Positions 32,973 to 43,954 of a DNA stretch of 64,000 nucleotides are shown piece after piece. The notes under the pieces are model-generated. The model made no database searches, was not told where the DNA came from, and saw only the letters and a list, made by a program, of their open reading frames with translations. The position numbers and the translations under genes are program-made. The stretch's first letter is position 1; every line of letters begins with the position of its first letter. Source of the DNA: Rouxiella aceris (lineage in GTDB: Bacteria > Pseudomonadota > Gammaproteobacteria > Enterobacterales > Enterobacteriaceae); contig NZ_JAADJU010000001.1 of the NCBI RefSeq assembly GCF_012933545.1, positions 1-64,000 on the forward strand, written 5' to 3'.

Positions 32973-33106
32973 GGTGTCTGTCCTAAGAAGCAATGTGTCG
33001 TGTTGGGATTGTCGTTTTTTTTGCATCACAAATCCTGTGATGGCATCAGGCACTCATAATGCTATCTACCTGACGTAAATACTATGGGATATTACTTAGG
33101 CCGGAT

Positions 33107-33143
33107 AAAAAGGAACCGCCAATTTCAGCGGTTCCTTTTTTTG
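33107..33143 (-). terminator. Intrinsic terminator of the rpsB-tsf operon
   Basis: AAAAAGGAACCGC and GCGGTTCCTTTTT form a near-perfect stem with a short loop and poly-A and poly-T flanks on both strands. It sits 13 bp beyond the tsf stop on the minus strand. Confidence 0.9.
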
Positions 33144-33156
33144 CATCAATCCAGCA

Positions 33157-34008
33157 TTAAGACTGTTTGCTCATTGCTGCAACTTCAGCAGCAAAGTCAG
33201 TCTCAACTTTCACGATGCCTTCGCCAACTTCAAAGCGAATGAAGTTAATCACGTCAGCGTTGTGCTCTTTCAGCACCTGAGCAACTGTCTTGCTCGGTTC
33301 GATAACGAAAGGCTGACCAGTCAGAGAAACTTCGCCGGTGAATTTCTTCATGCGGCCTTCAACCATTTTCTCTGCGATTTCTTTTGGCTTGCCAGACTGC
33401 ATGGCGATGTCCAGCTGAACCTGGTACTCTTTTTCTACTACTTCAGCAGACACATCTTCCGGCTTAACGAATTCTGGTTTGCTTGCTGCAACGTGCATAG
33501 CAAGGTGTTTAACCAGCTCTTCGTCAGCGCCTTTAGCGGCAACCAGAACACCGATGCGAGCACCGTGCAGGTAGCTACCCAATACATCGCCTTCCAGTGA
33601 AGTAATACGGCGAATGTTGATGTTCTCACCGATTTTAGCGACCAGCGCTACACGTTCTTCTTCGAACTGGGCTTTCAGCACTTCAACATCAGTGATTTTG
33701 CCAGCAAAAGCGGTATCCAGCACTTTGTTGGCGAATGCCTGGAAACCACCATCTTTAGCAACGAAGTCAGTCTGGCAGTTAACTTCCAGAATCAGACCAT
33801 AGTTACCTTCGATCTTGGTTTTGATCACGCCATCAGCAGCAACGTTGCCTGCTTTCTTGGCCGCTTTGATCGCGCCAGATTTACGCATGTTTTCAATGGA
33901 CAGCTCGATGTCGCCGTTAGCTTCAACCAGAGCTTTCTTACAATCCATCATGCCAGCGCCGGTACGTTCGCGCAGTTCTTTTACCAGGGCAGCGGTAATT
34001 TCAGCCAT
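33157..34008 (-). CDS. tsf: Elongation factor Ts
   Basis: Guanine nucleotide exchange factor for EF-Tu. The start at 34008 ([27 protein letters not shown]) gives 283 aa as in E. coli. The N-terminal UBA-like domain, the TDFVAKD core motif contacting EF-Tu, and the coiled-coil segment are all conserved. It is the second gene of rpsB-tsf, with an intergenic ERIC element and hairpin upstream. Confidence 0.98.
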   Translation of the reverse strand: MAEITAALVKELRERTGAGMMDCKKALVEANGDIELSIENMRKSGAIKAAKKAGNVAADGVIKTKIEGNYGLILEVNCQTDFVAKDGGFQAFANKVLDTAFAGKITDVEVLKAQFEEERVALVAKIGENINIRRITSLEGDVLGSYLHGARIGVLVAAKGADEELVKHLAMHVAASKPEFVKPEDVSAEVVEKEYQVQLDIAMQSGKPKEIAEKMVEGRMKKFTGEVSLTGQPFVIEPSKTVAQVLKEHNADVINFIRFEVGEGIVKVETDFAAEVAAMSKQS

Positions 34009-34081
34009 TGTATTTTCCTCGATTATCCCAGTGCAAAAAGGCTTTTTGCGGTGAGATATTTCTCGCATTTAAGATAAGCAA

Positions 34082-34103
34082 AGGGGGCCAATTAAGGCCC
34101 CCT
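34082..34103 (-). terminator. Attenuator-like hairpin between rpsB and tsf
   Basis: A perfect AGGGGGCC / GGCCCCCT stem with a 6-nt loop lies 74 bp before the tsf start. There is no strong T-run on the minus strand (AAGGCCCCCTTTGCTT), so partial attenuation or mRNA processing is more likely than full termination. A reduction between rpsB and tsf is known in E. coli. Confidence 0.55.
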
Positions 34104-34139
34104 AACCAACATATTCAATACCTGGTTAATAAGGGCTGC

Positions 34140-34265
34140 TTACCCGTCATCATTCAATTTGCATGTGCGTTGGCTGCCCTCGCTCACTCCAGTCACTTAA
34201 CGAGGTAAGTTCCGGGGGATTCGTTCAGTTGCCGCCTTACTGCACCTTGAAATCTTTTGGGGTAT
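34140..34265. repeat. ERIC (IRU) element inside the rpsB-tsf operon
   Basis: A 126-bp element starts TACCCGTCATCATTCAA and ends TTTTGGGGTAT. Canonical ERIC inner blocks are present: GCGTTGGCTGCCCTCGCTCA, CAGTCACTTA, GTAAGTTCC, GGGGGATTCGTTCAGTTGCC. It fills much of the 271-bp rpsB-tsf spacer, so it is transcribed in a highly expressed mRNA. Confidence 0.92.
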
Positions 34266-34279
34266 CTGAGCCTTCCTTA

Positions 34280-35260
<981 letters not shown>

Positions 35261-35476
35261 TTAACCCGCCGCGCCAGGAGAAAATGATAATTTGGCAGGC
35301 CAGAACAGGGCTGATACCATATAGCCTGTGCCCCGCAAGGCTTGATGTCGACGTCGCTATCCAGCAACCCTTGCCGGGCAAAACCTACAGGCTAATTATT
35401 GACGACCGGCGGGAATTTAGCCAAATATGGCATAAATTTTAGGTCGCCAACAAACAGGACACAGCAGGATTCTTTC

Positions 35477-36283
35477 ATGGCAATCTCAATCAAAACACCG
35501 CAAGACATCGAAAAAATGCGCGTTGCCGGACGCCTGGCCGCAGAAGTGCTGGAAATTATTGAACCCTACGTGAAACCCGGGATCAGCACCGGTGAGCTCG
35601 ACCGCATCTGTCACGACCATATTACCAACAAGCAGCAGGCCATTTCCGCATGCCTGGGCTATCACGGCTTTCCCAAATCAGTGTGTATCTCCATTAACGA
35701 GGTGGTCTGCCACGGTATTCCCACTGATGAACGCATTCTGAAAGACGGCGATATCGTCAATATCGACGTCACCGTTATTAAAGACGGCTTTCACGGCGAC
35801 ACCTCAACCATGTTTATCGTCGGCAAACCGACCATCCTTGGCGAGCGCCTGTGTCGCGTTACCCAGCAGAGCCTCTATCTGGCCCTGAAAATGATCAGGC
35901 CGGGGATCCGCTTGCGCACGCTGGGCAAAGCCATCCAGCAATTTGTTGAAGCCGAGAACTTCTCTGTGGTTCGCGAATACTGCGGTCATGGCATTGGTGA
36001 AGGTTTCCATGAAGACCCTCAGGTGCTGCACTATGATGCCGATGACGGTGGCGTGGTGCTGCAGACTGGCATGGCGTTTACCGTTGAGCCGATGGTTAAC
36101 GCCGGCGACTATCGCATTCGCAGCATGAAAGATGGCTGGACAGTGAAAACCAAAGATCGCAGCCTGTCGGCACAATATGAACATACTATTGTGGTCACCG
36201 AGAATGGCTGTGAGATCATGACACTGCGCAAAGAGGAAACTATCCCCAATATCCTCACTCCCGATACTGTCAGCGCAAACTAA
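35477..36283 (+). CDS. map: Methionine aminopeptidase, type I
   Basis: Removes the initiator Met from nascent proteins. The ATG at 35477 gives 268 aa (264 in E. coli), starting MAISIKTPQDIEKMRVAGRLAAEVL. The pita-bread fold metal ligands are visible: Asp in VNIDVTV, Asp in FHGDTS, His in YCGHGIGEGFHE, Glu in FTVEPM, Glu in YEHTIVV region. It diverges from rpsB, as in E. coli. Confidence 0.97.
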   Translation: MAISIKTPQDIEKMRVAGRLAAEVLEIIEPYVKPGISTGELDRICHDHITNKQQAISACLGYHGFPKSVCISINEVVCHGIPTDERILKDGDIVNIDVTVIKDGFHGDTSTMFIVGKPTILGERLCRVTQQSLYLALKMIRPGIRLRTLGKAIQQFVEAENFSVVREYCGHGIGEGFHEDPQVLHYDADDGGVVLQTGMAFTVEPMVNAGDYRIRSMKDGWTVKTKDRSLSAQYEHTIVVTENGCEIMTLRKEETIPNILTPDTVSAN

Positions 36284-36304
36284 GCGTGATAGATTGGTTG
36301 CTAC

Positions 36305-36325
36305 AAGCCGGCTCTTGCCGGCTTT
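36305..36325 (+). terminator. Probable terminator after map
   Basis: AAGCCGGC / GCCGGCTT stem with a 4-nt loop followed by TATGCTTTC. The T-tail is weak, so read-through into glnD is possible. Confidence 0.6.
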
Positions 36326-36451
36326 ATGCTTTCAAGGGGGCCGCTGCGCCAGGCACATTACCGCGTCTTACTGCGCCGTGAACGATTTTTCTGCTTTATC
36401 ATCTTTGCCAAACAGCGTTTTGTCATCTATTTATCAATAGGCTGCGCACTT

Positions 36452-39148
36452 ATGTCTGATTCGTTTCTGTCTAAAAATCTGGTTCATTTGGCTCTGCCGC
36501 ATCAGGTAGAGATCACCCGTGCCTTCCCGGAACCGCCTGCGTCGCCCATCAGCTATCCCGATGAGGATCTTAATCGTCAATCGCTTAAACAGCATATGGA
36601 CGAATTTCAACTCTGGCTGGCAGATGCCTTTAACTGTGGACAAAGCGTAGAGGAGTTGGTCGCCGCACGTTCGCTGTATATTGACCATATGCTGCAACGG
36701 CTGTGGGTGTTTTACGGTTTTGACAAGATCCCGGAAACCGCCATGGTGGCCGTTGGCGGTTATGGTCGCGGCGAGCTGCATCCGCTCTCCGATATCGATG
36801 TGCTGGTGTTGAGCCAAAAACGACTCGGTGACGAGCAAGCGCAGCGCGTGGGTGAACTGATCACTCTGTTATGGGATCTGCGACTGGAAGTCGGCCATAG
36901 CGTACGAACCCTGGAAGAGTGCCTGCTTGAAGGCCTGGCGGATTTGACCGTCGCCACCAATATGATTGAGTCACGGCTGATTTGCGGCGATGTGGCGCTG
37001 TTCCTGAATATGCAAAAACATATTTTCAGCGACGGCTTCTGGCCCTCCCCTACCTTCTTTCGTGCCAAAATTGCCGAGCAGCAGGAGCGCCATCTGCGCT
37101 ATCACGGCACCAGTTATAATCTTGAGCCGGATATTAAAAGCAGCCCCGGTGGCCTGCGCGATATCCATACCCTGTTATGGGTCGCCCGTCGCCATTTTGG
37201 TGCCACCTCCCTGGACGAGATGGTTCGCTTCGGCTTTCTGACCAAAGCAGAACGCAATGAAATCAATGAATGCCAAAGCTTTCTGTGGCGCATTCGCTTT
37301 GCGCTGCACCTGATCCTGCCCCGTTATGACAACCGCTTGCTGTTCGATCGCCAACTGAATGTGGCGCAACTGCTGCAATATCAGGGCGAAGGCAATCAGC
37401 CGGTTGAACGCATGATGAAAGATTTCTATCGCATGACGCGCCGCGTTGGCGAATTAAATCAGATGTTGCTGCAGCTGTTTGACGAAGCCATTTTGGCGAT
37501 TGGTCCCAATGAAAAACCACGCCCGCTGGATGACAACTTCCAACTGCGTGGCGACCTGATTGACGTCCGCGACGAGACGCTGTTTACCCGTCAGCCGGAA
37601 GCCATTCTCAGCATGTTTTATCTGATGGCGCGCCACCCGGAAATCACCGGTATTTATTCCACCACCGTCCGTTTGTTGCGTCATACCCGCCGTCATTTGC
37701 AAACACCGCTGTGCACCATCCCGCAGGCTCGCGATATTTTTATGGCTATCTTGCGTCACCCCGGTGCCGTTAGCCGTGCGCTGGTGCCGATGCATCGCCA
37801 TAGCGTACTCTGGGCCTATATGCCGCAGTGGGGGCTGATTGTCGGCCAGATGCAGTTCGATCTGTTCCATGCCTATACTGTTGATGAACATACCGTTCGC
37901 GTGCTGCAAAAACTGGAGAGCTTTGCCGACGAAGAGACGCGGCCAAGTCATCCGCTGTGCGTGGATCTCTACTCGCGCCTGCCGCAGCCGGAATTACTGC
38001 TGATGGCGGCACTGTTCCACGATATTGCCAAAGGGCGAGGCGGTGACCACTCAATACTTGGTGCCCACGATGCCCAGGAGTTTGCCGAGCTGCACGGGCT
38101 GAACTCCAACGAAAGCCAACTGGTTTCCTGGCTGGTGCGCTGTCACCTGCTGTTGTCGGTTACCGCTCAGCGTCGCGATATTCAGGACCCGACCGAAATA
38201 CAGCAATTCGCCACCGAAATGCAGAATGAAAACCGGCTGCGTTATCTGGTCTGTCTGACCGTCGCCGATATCTGCGCCACCAATGAAACGCTGTGGAACA
38301 GCTGGAAGCAGAGCCTGATACGCGAACTCTACTTCGCTACCGAAAAACAGTTGCGTCGCGGTATGCAAAATACCCCCGACCTGCGCGAAAAAGTTCGTCA
38401 TCACCGCCTGCAGGCCCTGGCTCTGCTGCGCATGGACAATATCGACGAAGAGGCACTGCACAAAATCTGGGGCCGTTGCCGCTCGGATTATTTTCTGCGC
38501 CACACGCCAAATCAGCTGGCCTGGCATGCCCGCCATTTGCTCGACCATGACTTCAGCAAACCGCTGGTACTGATCAGCCGTCAGCCGACGCGCGGCGGCA
38601 CCGAGATTTTTATCTGCAGCCGGGATAAACCCTACCTGTTTGCGGCGGTGGCCGGGGAACTGGACAGGCGCAATCTAAGCATTCACGACGCGCAGATCTT
38701 TACCAACCGCGACGGCATGGCGATGGATACCTTTATCGTGCTGGAACCGGACGGTCAACCGCTGGCCGCGGATCGTCATGAAACTACGCGTTTTGCGCTG
38801 GAGCAGGCCATACTTCAGGCTTATCAACCGCCACGCGCCCGTCGGCCCTCCTCCAAGTTGCGCAATTTCAGCGTACCGACCGAGGTCAGTTTCCTGCCGA
38901 CGCATACCGATCGCCGCACCTATATGGAACTGGTGGCCCTCGATCAGCCCGGCCTGTTGGCCCGCGTCGGTGAAGTGTTGGCCGACCTTGGCGTCTCGCT
39001 GCATGGTGCGCGCATCTCTACCATCGGCGAACGGGTAGAAGACTTGTTTATCCTCGCCAACAGTGAGCGTCGGGCGCTGGATAAACAGACCCGCGAGGAA
39101 ATTGAGCACAGATTAACTGCGGTGCTCAACCCCTTCGATAAAATATGA
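36452..39148 (+). CDS. glnD: Bifunctional PII uridylyltransferase/uridylyl-removing enzyme
   Basis: Primary glutamine sensor of nitrogen control. It uridylylates PII (GlnB/GlnK) when glutamine is low and removes UMP when it is high. The start at 36452 gives 898 aa (890 in E. coli). The nucleotidyltransferase motif [19 protein letters not shown] is near residue 105. The HD-domain motif [12 protein letters not shown] is near 515. Two C-terminal ACT domains (about 710 and 820) bind glutamine. The N-terminal 35 residues are unlike E. coli. Confidence 0.96.
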   Translation: MSDSFLSKNLVHLALPHQVEITRAFPEPPASPISYPDEDLNRQSLKQHMDEFQLWLADAFNCGQSVEELVAARSLYIDHMLQRLWVFYGFDKIPETAMVAVGGYGRGELHPLSDIDVLVLSQKRLGDEQAQRVGELITLLWDLRLEVGHSVRTLEECLLEGLADLTVATNMIESRLICGDVALFLNMQKHIFSDGFWPSPTFFRAKIAEQQERHLRYHGTSYNLEPDIKSSPGGLRDIHTLLWVARRHFGATSLDEMVRFGFLTKAERNEINECQSFLWRIRFALHLILPRYDNRLLFDRQLNVAQLLQYQGEGNQPVERMMKDFYRMTRRVGELNQMLLQLFDEAILAIGPNEKPRPLDDNFQLRGDLIDVRDETLFTRQPEAILSMFYLMARHPEITGIYSTTVRLLRHTRRHLQTPLCTIPQARDIFMAILRHPGAVSRALVPMHRHSVLWAYMPQWGLIVGQMQFDLFHAYTVDEHTVRVLQKLESFADEETRPSHPLCVDLYSRLPQPELLLMAALFHDIAKGRGGDHSILGAHDAQEFAELHGLNSNESQLVSWLVRCHLLLSVTAQRRDIQDPTEIQQFATEMQNENRLRYLVCLTVADICATNETLWNSWKQSLIRELYFATEKQLRRGMQNTPDLREKVRHHRLQALALLRMDNIDEEALHKIWGRCRSDYFLRHTPNQLAWHARHLLDHDFSKPLVLISRQPTRGGTEIFICSRDKPYLFAAVAGELDRRNLSIHDAQIFTNRDGMAMDTFIVLEPDGQPLAADRHETTRFALEQAILQAYQPPRARRPSSKLRNFSVPTEVSFLPTHTDRRTYMELVALDQPGLLARVGEVLADLGVSLHGARISTIGERVEDLFILANSERRALDKQTREEIEHRLTAVLNPFDKI

Positions 39149-39180
39149 TACAAGTAAGCTTTGGCATTTAACTTTCAACA

Positions 39181-39290
39181 TCACAACCCAACGTGATTGA
39201 GGTGACAGCCCGGCGGCAACCCGCAAATGCTGCGGTAAGGGTGCAGACCGGTGACTGTAGCGTCAAGAACCGAGGTTTTATCAGGTAAAG
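39181..39290 (+). ncRNA. Structured leader upstream of dapD, possible cobalamin-riboswitch-like element
   Basis: The 150-bp glnD-dapD gap holds GC-rich, strongly foldable RNA. Visible stems are TCAC/GTGA (39181-39196), GCGG-CAAC-CCGC (39213-39224), and CGGTGAC/GTCA with CCG after an AGAA bulge (39249-39272). Blocks GGTGACAGCCCGG, CCCGCAAATG, GCGGTAAGG and GTCAAGAACC resemble, in order, pieces of cobalamin riboswitches, but the element is about half the usual length. It has no T-rich terminator. Identity is unproven; it could be another leader or a processing signal. Confidence 0.4.
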
Positions 39291-39298
39291 AGAACTTT

Positions 39299-40123
39299 AT
39301 GCAGCAACTACAAACCGTTATTGAACAAGCCTTCGAGCGCCGTGCAGATATCACTCCGGCTAACGTTGACAGCGCAACGCGCGACGCGATTAACCAGGTC
39401 ATCAACAAAATCGACAGCGGCGAACTGCGCGTAGCTGAAAAGATTAACGGTGAATGGGTAACCCATCAGTGGCTGAAGATGGCGGTACTTCTCTCTTTCA
39501 GAATCAATGACAATCAGGTGATGGAAGGGGCAGAAAACCGCTTCTACGACAAAGTACCCATGAAATTCGCCGACTACGACGAAGAGCGCTTCAAACGTGA
39601 AGGCTTCCGCGTTGTGCCTCCGGCCGCGGTACGTAAAGGCTCGTTTATCGGCCGTAACGTAGTACTGATGCCTTCTTACGTCAATATCGGCGCTTACGTC
39701 GACGAAGGCACCATGGTTGATACCTGGGCCACCGTAGGTTCTTGTGCGCAGATTGGTAAAAACGTGCACCTGTCTGGCGGCGTGGGTATCGGCGGCGTGC
39801 TGGAACCGCTGCAGGCCAACCCGACCATCATCGGCGACAACTGCTTTATCGGCGCACGCTCCGAGATCGTTGAAGGTGTTATCGTTGAAGACGGCTGCGT
39901 GATTTCCATGGGCGTCTATATTGGTCAGAGCACCAAGATTTATGACCGTGAAACCGGTGAAGTTCACTATGGCCGCGTACCTGCCGGCTCTGTGGTGGTT
40001 TCAGGTAACCTGCCTTCTAAAGATGGCAAATACAGCCTGTATTGTGCAGTGATCGTCAAAAAGGTTGATGCCAAGACATTAGGCAAAACCGGTCTTAATG
40101 AGTTATTGCGCTCTATCGACTAA
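39299..40123 (+). CDS. dapD: Tetrahydrodipicolinate N-succinyltransferase
   Basis: Succinylates 2,3,4,5-tetrahydrodipicolinate in the DAP/lysine pathway, using succinyl-CoA. It is a left-handed beta-helix enzyme of 274 aa, as in E. coli. The hexapeptide region runs from about residue 105 ([22 protein letters not shown]). The start [15 protein letters not shown] at 39299 follows AAAGAGA. An open frame of 16 codons upstream reads through the structured leader and has no homology. Confidence 0.97.
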   Translation: MQQLQTVIEQAFERRADITPANVDSATRDAINQVINKIDSGELRVAEKINGEWVTHQWLKMAVLLSFRINDNQVMEGAENRFYDKVPMKFADYDEERFKREGFRVVPPAAVRKGSFIGRNVVLMPSYVNIGAYVDEGTMVDTWATVGSCAQIGKNVHLSGGVGIGGVLEPLQANPTIIGDNCFIGARSEIVEGVIVEDGCVISMGVYIGQSTKIYDRETGEVHYGRVPAGSVVVSGNLPSKDGKYSLYCAVIVKKVDAKTLGKTGLNELLRSID

Positions 40124-40130
40124 ACTAGGA

Positions 40131-40154
40131 AAGCGGGTGATTACCCGCTTTTTT
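40131..40154 (+). terminator. Intrinsic terminator of dapD
   Basis: AAGCGGGT / ACCCGCTT stem with a 4-nt loop followed by TTTTTT, 8 bp after the dapD stop. Confidence 0.93.
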
Positions 40155-40346
40155 GGCAGTATGACGGCGCTTACCCCCGCCAGATTTCAAGGGATAGTCA
40201 GCTGGCAGATCGTGCAGCCAACCCACCTGTAATTTGAAAGATGATGGCTAAACATGGCATACGTCAACAATTAGGATCGCCGTTGAGTTCATCATGTTTT
40301 CAGATAGCAATAATTTCGCGTATAAACTAAATATAAAGGTGCCGCT

Positions 40347-40736
40347 ATGTATGACAACCTGAAAAGCTTGGGTATTAGTAATCCTGATGACGTGGATCGT
40401 TACAGCCTGCGTCAGGAGGCAAATAACGACATTCTGAAGATTTATTTCCGCAAAGATAAAGGTGAGTTTTTTGCCAAAAGCGTAAAATTCAAATACCCGC
40501 GTCAACGTAAAACCATTGCCGCCGACAATGCAGGCCAGGGCTATAAAGAGATCAACGAAATCAGCCCTAACCTTCGTTACGTTATTGATGAACTAGATAA
40601 AATCTGTCAGCACGAACAGGTTGAAGTCGATCTGAAACGCAAGATCCTTGACGATCTGCGCCATCTTGAATCTGTGGTTGCCAACAAGATTTCCGAGATT
40701 GAATCCGATCTGGAAAAACTGACCAGCGGTCGCTAA
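40347..40736 (+). CDS. yaeH: DUF3461 family protein YaeH
   Basis: Conserved 129-aa soluble protein of unknown function, next to dapD in E. coli as well. It is basic and helical, with a C-terminal heptad-like segment ([20 protein letters not shown] to [10 protein letters not shown]) suggesting a coiled coil. No catalytic motif is visible. It is the last gene of the minute 4-5 block; the next gene to the right belongs to a different part of the E. coli map. Confidence 0.93.
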   Translation: MYDNLKSLGISNPDDVDRYSLRQEANNDILKIYFRKDKGEFFAKSVKFKYPRQRKTIAADNAGQGYKEINEISPNLRYVIDELDKICQHEQVEVDLKRKILDDLRHLESVVANKISEIESDLEKLTSGR

Positions 40737-40871
40737 ACGGCCTGAAAAGATAAGCGATGGGCGGCCATATCAGCCGCAAAAAAATGGATCCCCAGTCGCC
40801 GCTGTAACCAGTGACTGGGGTGACACAGCAAGAGCCATTATTCCGACCGCGTCTGTCGGTCAATAACACCG

Positions 40872-41321
40872 TTAAACCAGCTGAGTTGCCCACTTCTCCA
40901 CCCAAGGAAGTGCCACGGTTTCAGGTTCCGGCTGTTCAATAGCGTCAATTTCCAGCATATCTCCCATCCGCATCGCTCCCTGTTCCTGCAACAGATCGTC
41001 AATCTTATGACCTCCGCCGCAGAAGAAATCGTAGCTGCTGTCACCCAGTGCAATAATGCCGTAGCGCAGCTCAGGTTGATAACCGACCTGATCGCGAATG
41101 GCGGTATATAACGGCACTATGCTGTCAGGTAAATCCCCCTGACCGGTACTTGAGGTAATAAGCAATACAAAGTGGTGGCGATAATATTGCCAGGCCTCCA
41201 GTGTGCCCTCCTCAAAAAGCTTAACCTGATGCCCTTTTCCCTTTAGCAGAGTCTCTGCTTCTTCAGCCACCAGCAATGCATTGCCATAGACGGTACCCAC
41301 AAAAATGCCAATTTCTGCCAT
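40872..41321 (-). CDS. yqcA: Flavodoxin-like FMN protein YqcA
   Basis: Short-chain flavodoxin fold, 149 aa from the ATG at 41321. The FMN phosphate loop is [14 protein letters not shown] (about 9-22), and the isoalloxazine loops are [13 protein letters not shown] and [13 protein letters not shown]. Its electron partners are not known. It is third in the leftward yqcC-truC-yqcA operon, 18 bp after truC. Confidence 0.92.
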   Translation of the reverse strand: MAEIGIFVGTVYGNALLVAEEAETLLKGKGHQVKLFEEGTLEAWQYYRHHFVLLITSSTGQGDLPDSIVPLYTAIRDQVGYQPELRYGIIALGDSSYDFFCGGGHKIDDLLQEQGAMRMGDMLEIDAIEQPEPETVALPWVEKWATQLV

Positions 41322-41339
41322 GCGGTTCACTCCCTCGGG

Positions 41340-42125
41340 TTACCCAAATATTGTCTGGCTATCCTGACCGGAGTTCAGGGGAAACTCAACCCTTTCCAAC
41401 TCACTGACTGCTCCCTGCCAGGCAAAACGTTCAATCAGTTGCTGCCAACGACTGTCCCAGCGCGCACGGATGGTTAGCATCTCGCCGGTCACAGGATGAG
41501 GTAGCTGTAACTGGCTGGCGTGCAGCATTAATCCGGGACAGCCAAAGTGTTGCACCATGCCGCGATTTTGTTTTAAATCGCCGTGGGCGCTGTCGCCAAT
41601 AATCGGATGGCGCAGATGCGACATATGGCGACGCAGCTGATGCTTGCGTCCGGTTTGCGGGGTCAGTTCAACCAGGCTATAGCGTGCGCTGTCATAACGC
41701 CCGATGGCCACCGGCATCTCTTGCCTGGCAAGTACCCGATAGTGGCTGACCGCAGGCTGAGGTGCCTTGTCGATATCGGCAAATTTATCGGCAATTTTAT
41801 CGCGCTCTTCCGTCAGCGCGTAATCGACAATCCCGTCTTCCAGAACAAAGCCACGCACCACCGCATGGTAAACCTTGGTCATCTGGTGCTGTTCAAGCTG
41901 TTGTGACAGCAGGCGTGCCACCTCGCTGGATAACGCCAGCAGCAGTACCCCGGAGGTAGGCTTGTCGAGGCGATGAACGGTAAATACATGCTGCCCAATC
42001 TGATCACGCAATGTCTGCATCACAAAAACGGTTTCATGCCGGTCCAGCCAACTGCGATGCACCAGCATACCGGCTGGCTTGTTGACCGCAATCAGGTGTT
42101 CATCCTGATACAAAATTTCCAGCAT
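41340..42125 (-). CDS. truC: tRNA pseudouridine(65) synthase
   Basis: RluA-family pseudouridine synthase modifying U65 of tRNA-Ile1 and tRNA-Asp. The catalytic Asp is in HRLDKPTSGVLLLA (about 54). The TGRKHQLRRHMSH segment is near 165. The 261-aa length fits (260 in E. coli). It begins 1 bp after the yqcC stop. Confidence 0.96.
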   Translation of the reverse strand: MLEILYQDEHLIAVNKPAGMLVHRSWLDRHETVFVMQTLRDQIGQHVFTVHRLDKPTSGVLLLALSSEVARLLSQQLEQHQMTKVYHAVVRGFVLEDGIVDYALTEERDKIADKFADIDKAPQPAVSHYRVLARQEMPVAIGRYDSARYSLVELTPQTGRKHQLRRHMSHLRHPIIGDSAHGDLKQNRGMVQHFGCPGLMLHASQLQLPHPVTGEMLTIRARWDSRWQQLIERFAWQGAVSELERVEFPLNSGQDSQTIFG

Positions 42126-42126
42126 T

Positions 42127-42441
42127 TCAGTCTTCTATATTCAGTAAATCGTCAAGGCGTTGCAGCACATTATGCAGACGAACGACGCCTGGCATGGCCA
42201 CTTCATAATAAGGCGTAATGGCAAAACGGGTGGGTAACGGGGCTTCTGCTGCCAACAGCGCATACATACGCGGAATAAGGATCCACTGTAGCCACTGTTC
42301 TGCCGACATAGTATCCACGGCAAAAGGCTCGCTGCTGTCAAAGGCATCCGGCTCTGGCGGCATAGACTGCCATAAAGCCAATTCATGCATAACCTGCTCA
42401 ATATCCTGCAATATTTCGCGGACCTGGTTCTCTGTACTCAT
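42127..42441 (-). CDS. yqcC: YqcC family protein
   Basis: Small conserved protein of the YqcC/DUF446 family, 104 aa from the ATG at 42441. The family core EQWLQWILIPRMYALL and the C-terminal FAITPYYEVAM are clear. Function is unknown, though the link with truC suggests RNA-related or housekeeping use. The 51-codon upstream open frame has no homology. Confidence 0.92.
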   Translation of the reverse strand: MSTENQVREILQDIEQVMHELALWQSMPPEPDAFDSSEPFAVDTMSAEQWLQWILIPRMYALLAAEAPLPTRFAITPYYEVAMPGVVRLHNVLQRLDDLLNIED

Positions 42442-42666
42442 CAATAACTCTCTGCATTGGACATGTTCGGGGTAGCTATGCCGCGCTGAAAAGGGGCAAA
42501 GCATAACATTGAAGCCACAGCGGCCCAAATTCTGCCGTTCAGATGATATTCCTTCAGTTATCTTTATTAAGCATAGCGGCTTTAGCTCAGCCATCAGTTT
42601 TTCGTAGTGGTACAGCGAACCAACTGCGGGCAGAATAAGCCCACTTTACACAAACTGATTTTAACC

Positions 42667-43914
42667 ATGCCTGCAAACTCGCTCGCCCCACATAAAAAAT
42701 ACGCCACCCCGGCTAAAGCCATGATCGCCTGTGTCTCTGGCTATGCCATGGATGGCTTTGATCTGTTAATTCTTGGTTTTATGCTGCCAGTGATCGCCAG
42801 TGAATTAGGCCTTAATGCCTCACAAAGCGGTTCGTTGGTCACCTGGACACTGATCGGTGCCGTACTCGGCGGCGTGATTTTTGGACCGATCAGCGACCGC
42901 TTTGGCCGCATCCGCATCCTGACCCTGACGATTCTGATCTTCTCGCTGTTTACCGGTCTTTGCGCCACCGCGCAAGGATACTGGGACTTGCTAACCTATC
43001 GCACACTGGCCGGTGTCGGACTTGGCGGCGAATTTGGTATTGGTATGGCATTGATTGCCGAGGCCTGGCCGCTGGAAAAACGCAATCGCGCCTCGGCCTA
43101 TGTGGGCATGGGTTGGCAATTAGGGGTACTGCTGGCCGCCTTTCTGACGCCATTACTGCTTGGCACCATTGGCTGGCGTGGCATGTTTTTGGTCGGGCTG
43201 GTCCCGGCACTGGCCTCGTTTCTTATCCGTCGCACCATGGGTGAACCGCAAGCCTTTGCGCACCAGTCCAACAGTCAACAGCATCTGCCCTTGCTGACCC
43301 GCCTTCGCCTGCTGTTTAAAGACCGGGCAACCAGCAAATGCAGTCTGGGCATTCTGATCCTCTGCTCGGTGCAGAACTTTGGTTATTACGGCCTGATGAT
43401 CTGGATGCCCAGTTATCTTTCCAAAAACTTTGGCTTCTCGCTGACCAAATCCGGGATGTGGACCGCAGTCACGGTGATCGGCATGACCTTCGGCATCTGG
43501 CTGTTTGGCGTGCTTTCTGACCGCTTTGCACGCTGGAAAATTTTTCTGATTTATCAGGCAGGGGCAGTGGTGATGGTGCTGTGCTATGCGCAGCTTAAAG
43601 ATCCCGTGATGATGCTGATTGCCGGCGCGGTGATGGGTATGTTTGTCAACGGCATGATTGGCGGCTATGGCGGATTGATCTCGGATAGTTACCCGGTCAA
43701 TGTTCGCGCCACCGCGCAGAATGTATTGTTTAACCTCGGGCGCGGTGTCGGCGGTTTTGGTCCTCTGGTCATTGGCCTGCTGGCCTCGCAGATTGCCTTT
43801 AGCGCCGCCATTAGCCTGCTGGCGGGGATTTATTTACTGGATATCTTGGCGACGCTGTTTTTGCTGCCAAAAACGCAGAGTCAGGCCGAGGACAGTCTGG
43901 GAGCTATTGGTTAG
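42667..43914 (+). CDS. MFS transporter (aromatic/organic acid:H+ symporter type)
   Basis: Inner membrane major facilitator of 415 aa with about 12 hydrophobic spans. The loop 2-3 signature GPISDRFGRIRIL is intact (near 80). An acidic residue in TM1 (YAMDGFDLLI) and the RTLAGVGLGGEFG segment in TM4 recall the aromatic acid/sugar-acid symporter families. The substrate cannot be named. E. coli has the gudP MFS gene on the far side of yqcA, but this one lies between yqcC and csrB, so it is a lineage-specific insertion or replacement. Confidence 0.88.
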   Translation: MPANSLAPHKKYATPAKAMIACVSGYAMDGFDLLILGFMLPVIASELGLNASQSGSLVTWTLIGAVLGGVIFGPISDRFGRIRILTLTILIFSLFTGLCATAQGYWDLLTYRTLAGVGLGGEFGIGMALIAEAWPLEKRNRASAYVGMGWQLGVLLAAFLTPLLLGTIGWRGMFLVGLVPALASFLIRRTMGEPQAFAHQSNSQQHLPLLTRLRLLFKDRATSKCSLGILILCSVQNFGYYGLMIWMPSYLSKNFGFSLTKSGMWTAVTVIGMTFGIWLFGVLSDRFARWKIFLIYQAGAVVMVLCYAQLKDPVMMLIAGAVMGMFVNGMIGGYGGLISDSYPVNVRATAQNVLFNLGRGVGGFGPLVIGLLASQIAFSAAISLLAGIYLLDILATLFLLPKTQSQAEDSLGAIG

Positions 43915-43954
43915 ACGGGATAGTCAAAGCAGAATGCAGCCGCTGGCTGCCAGC

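Noticed and set aside
39251-39298. Longer dapD reading frame starting at 39251
   Set aside because: It runs through the structured leader; the ATG at 39299 gives exactly the E. coli N-terminus and length.
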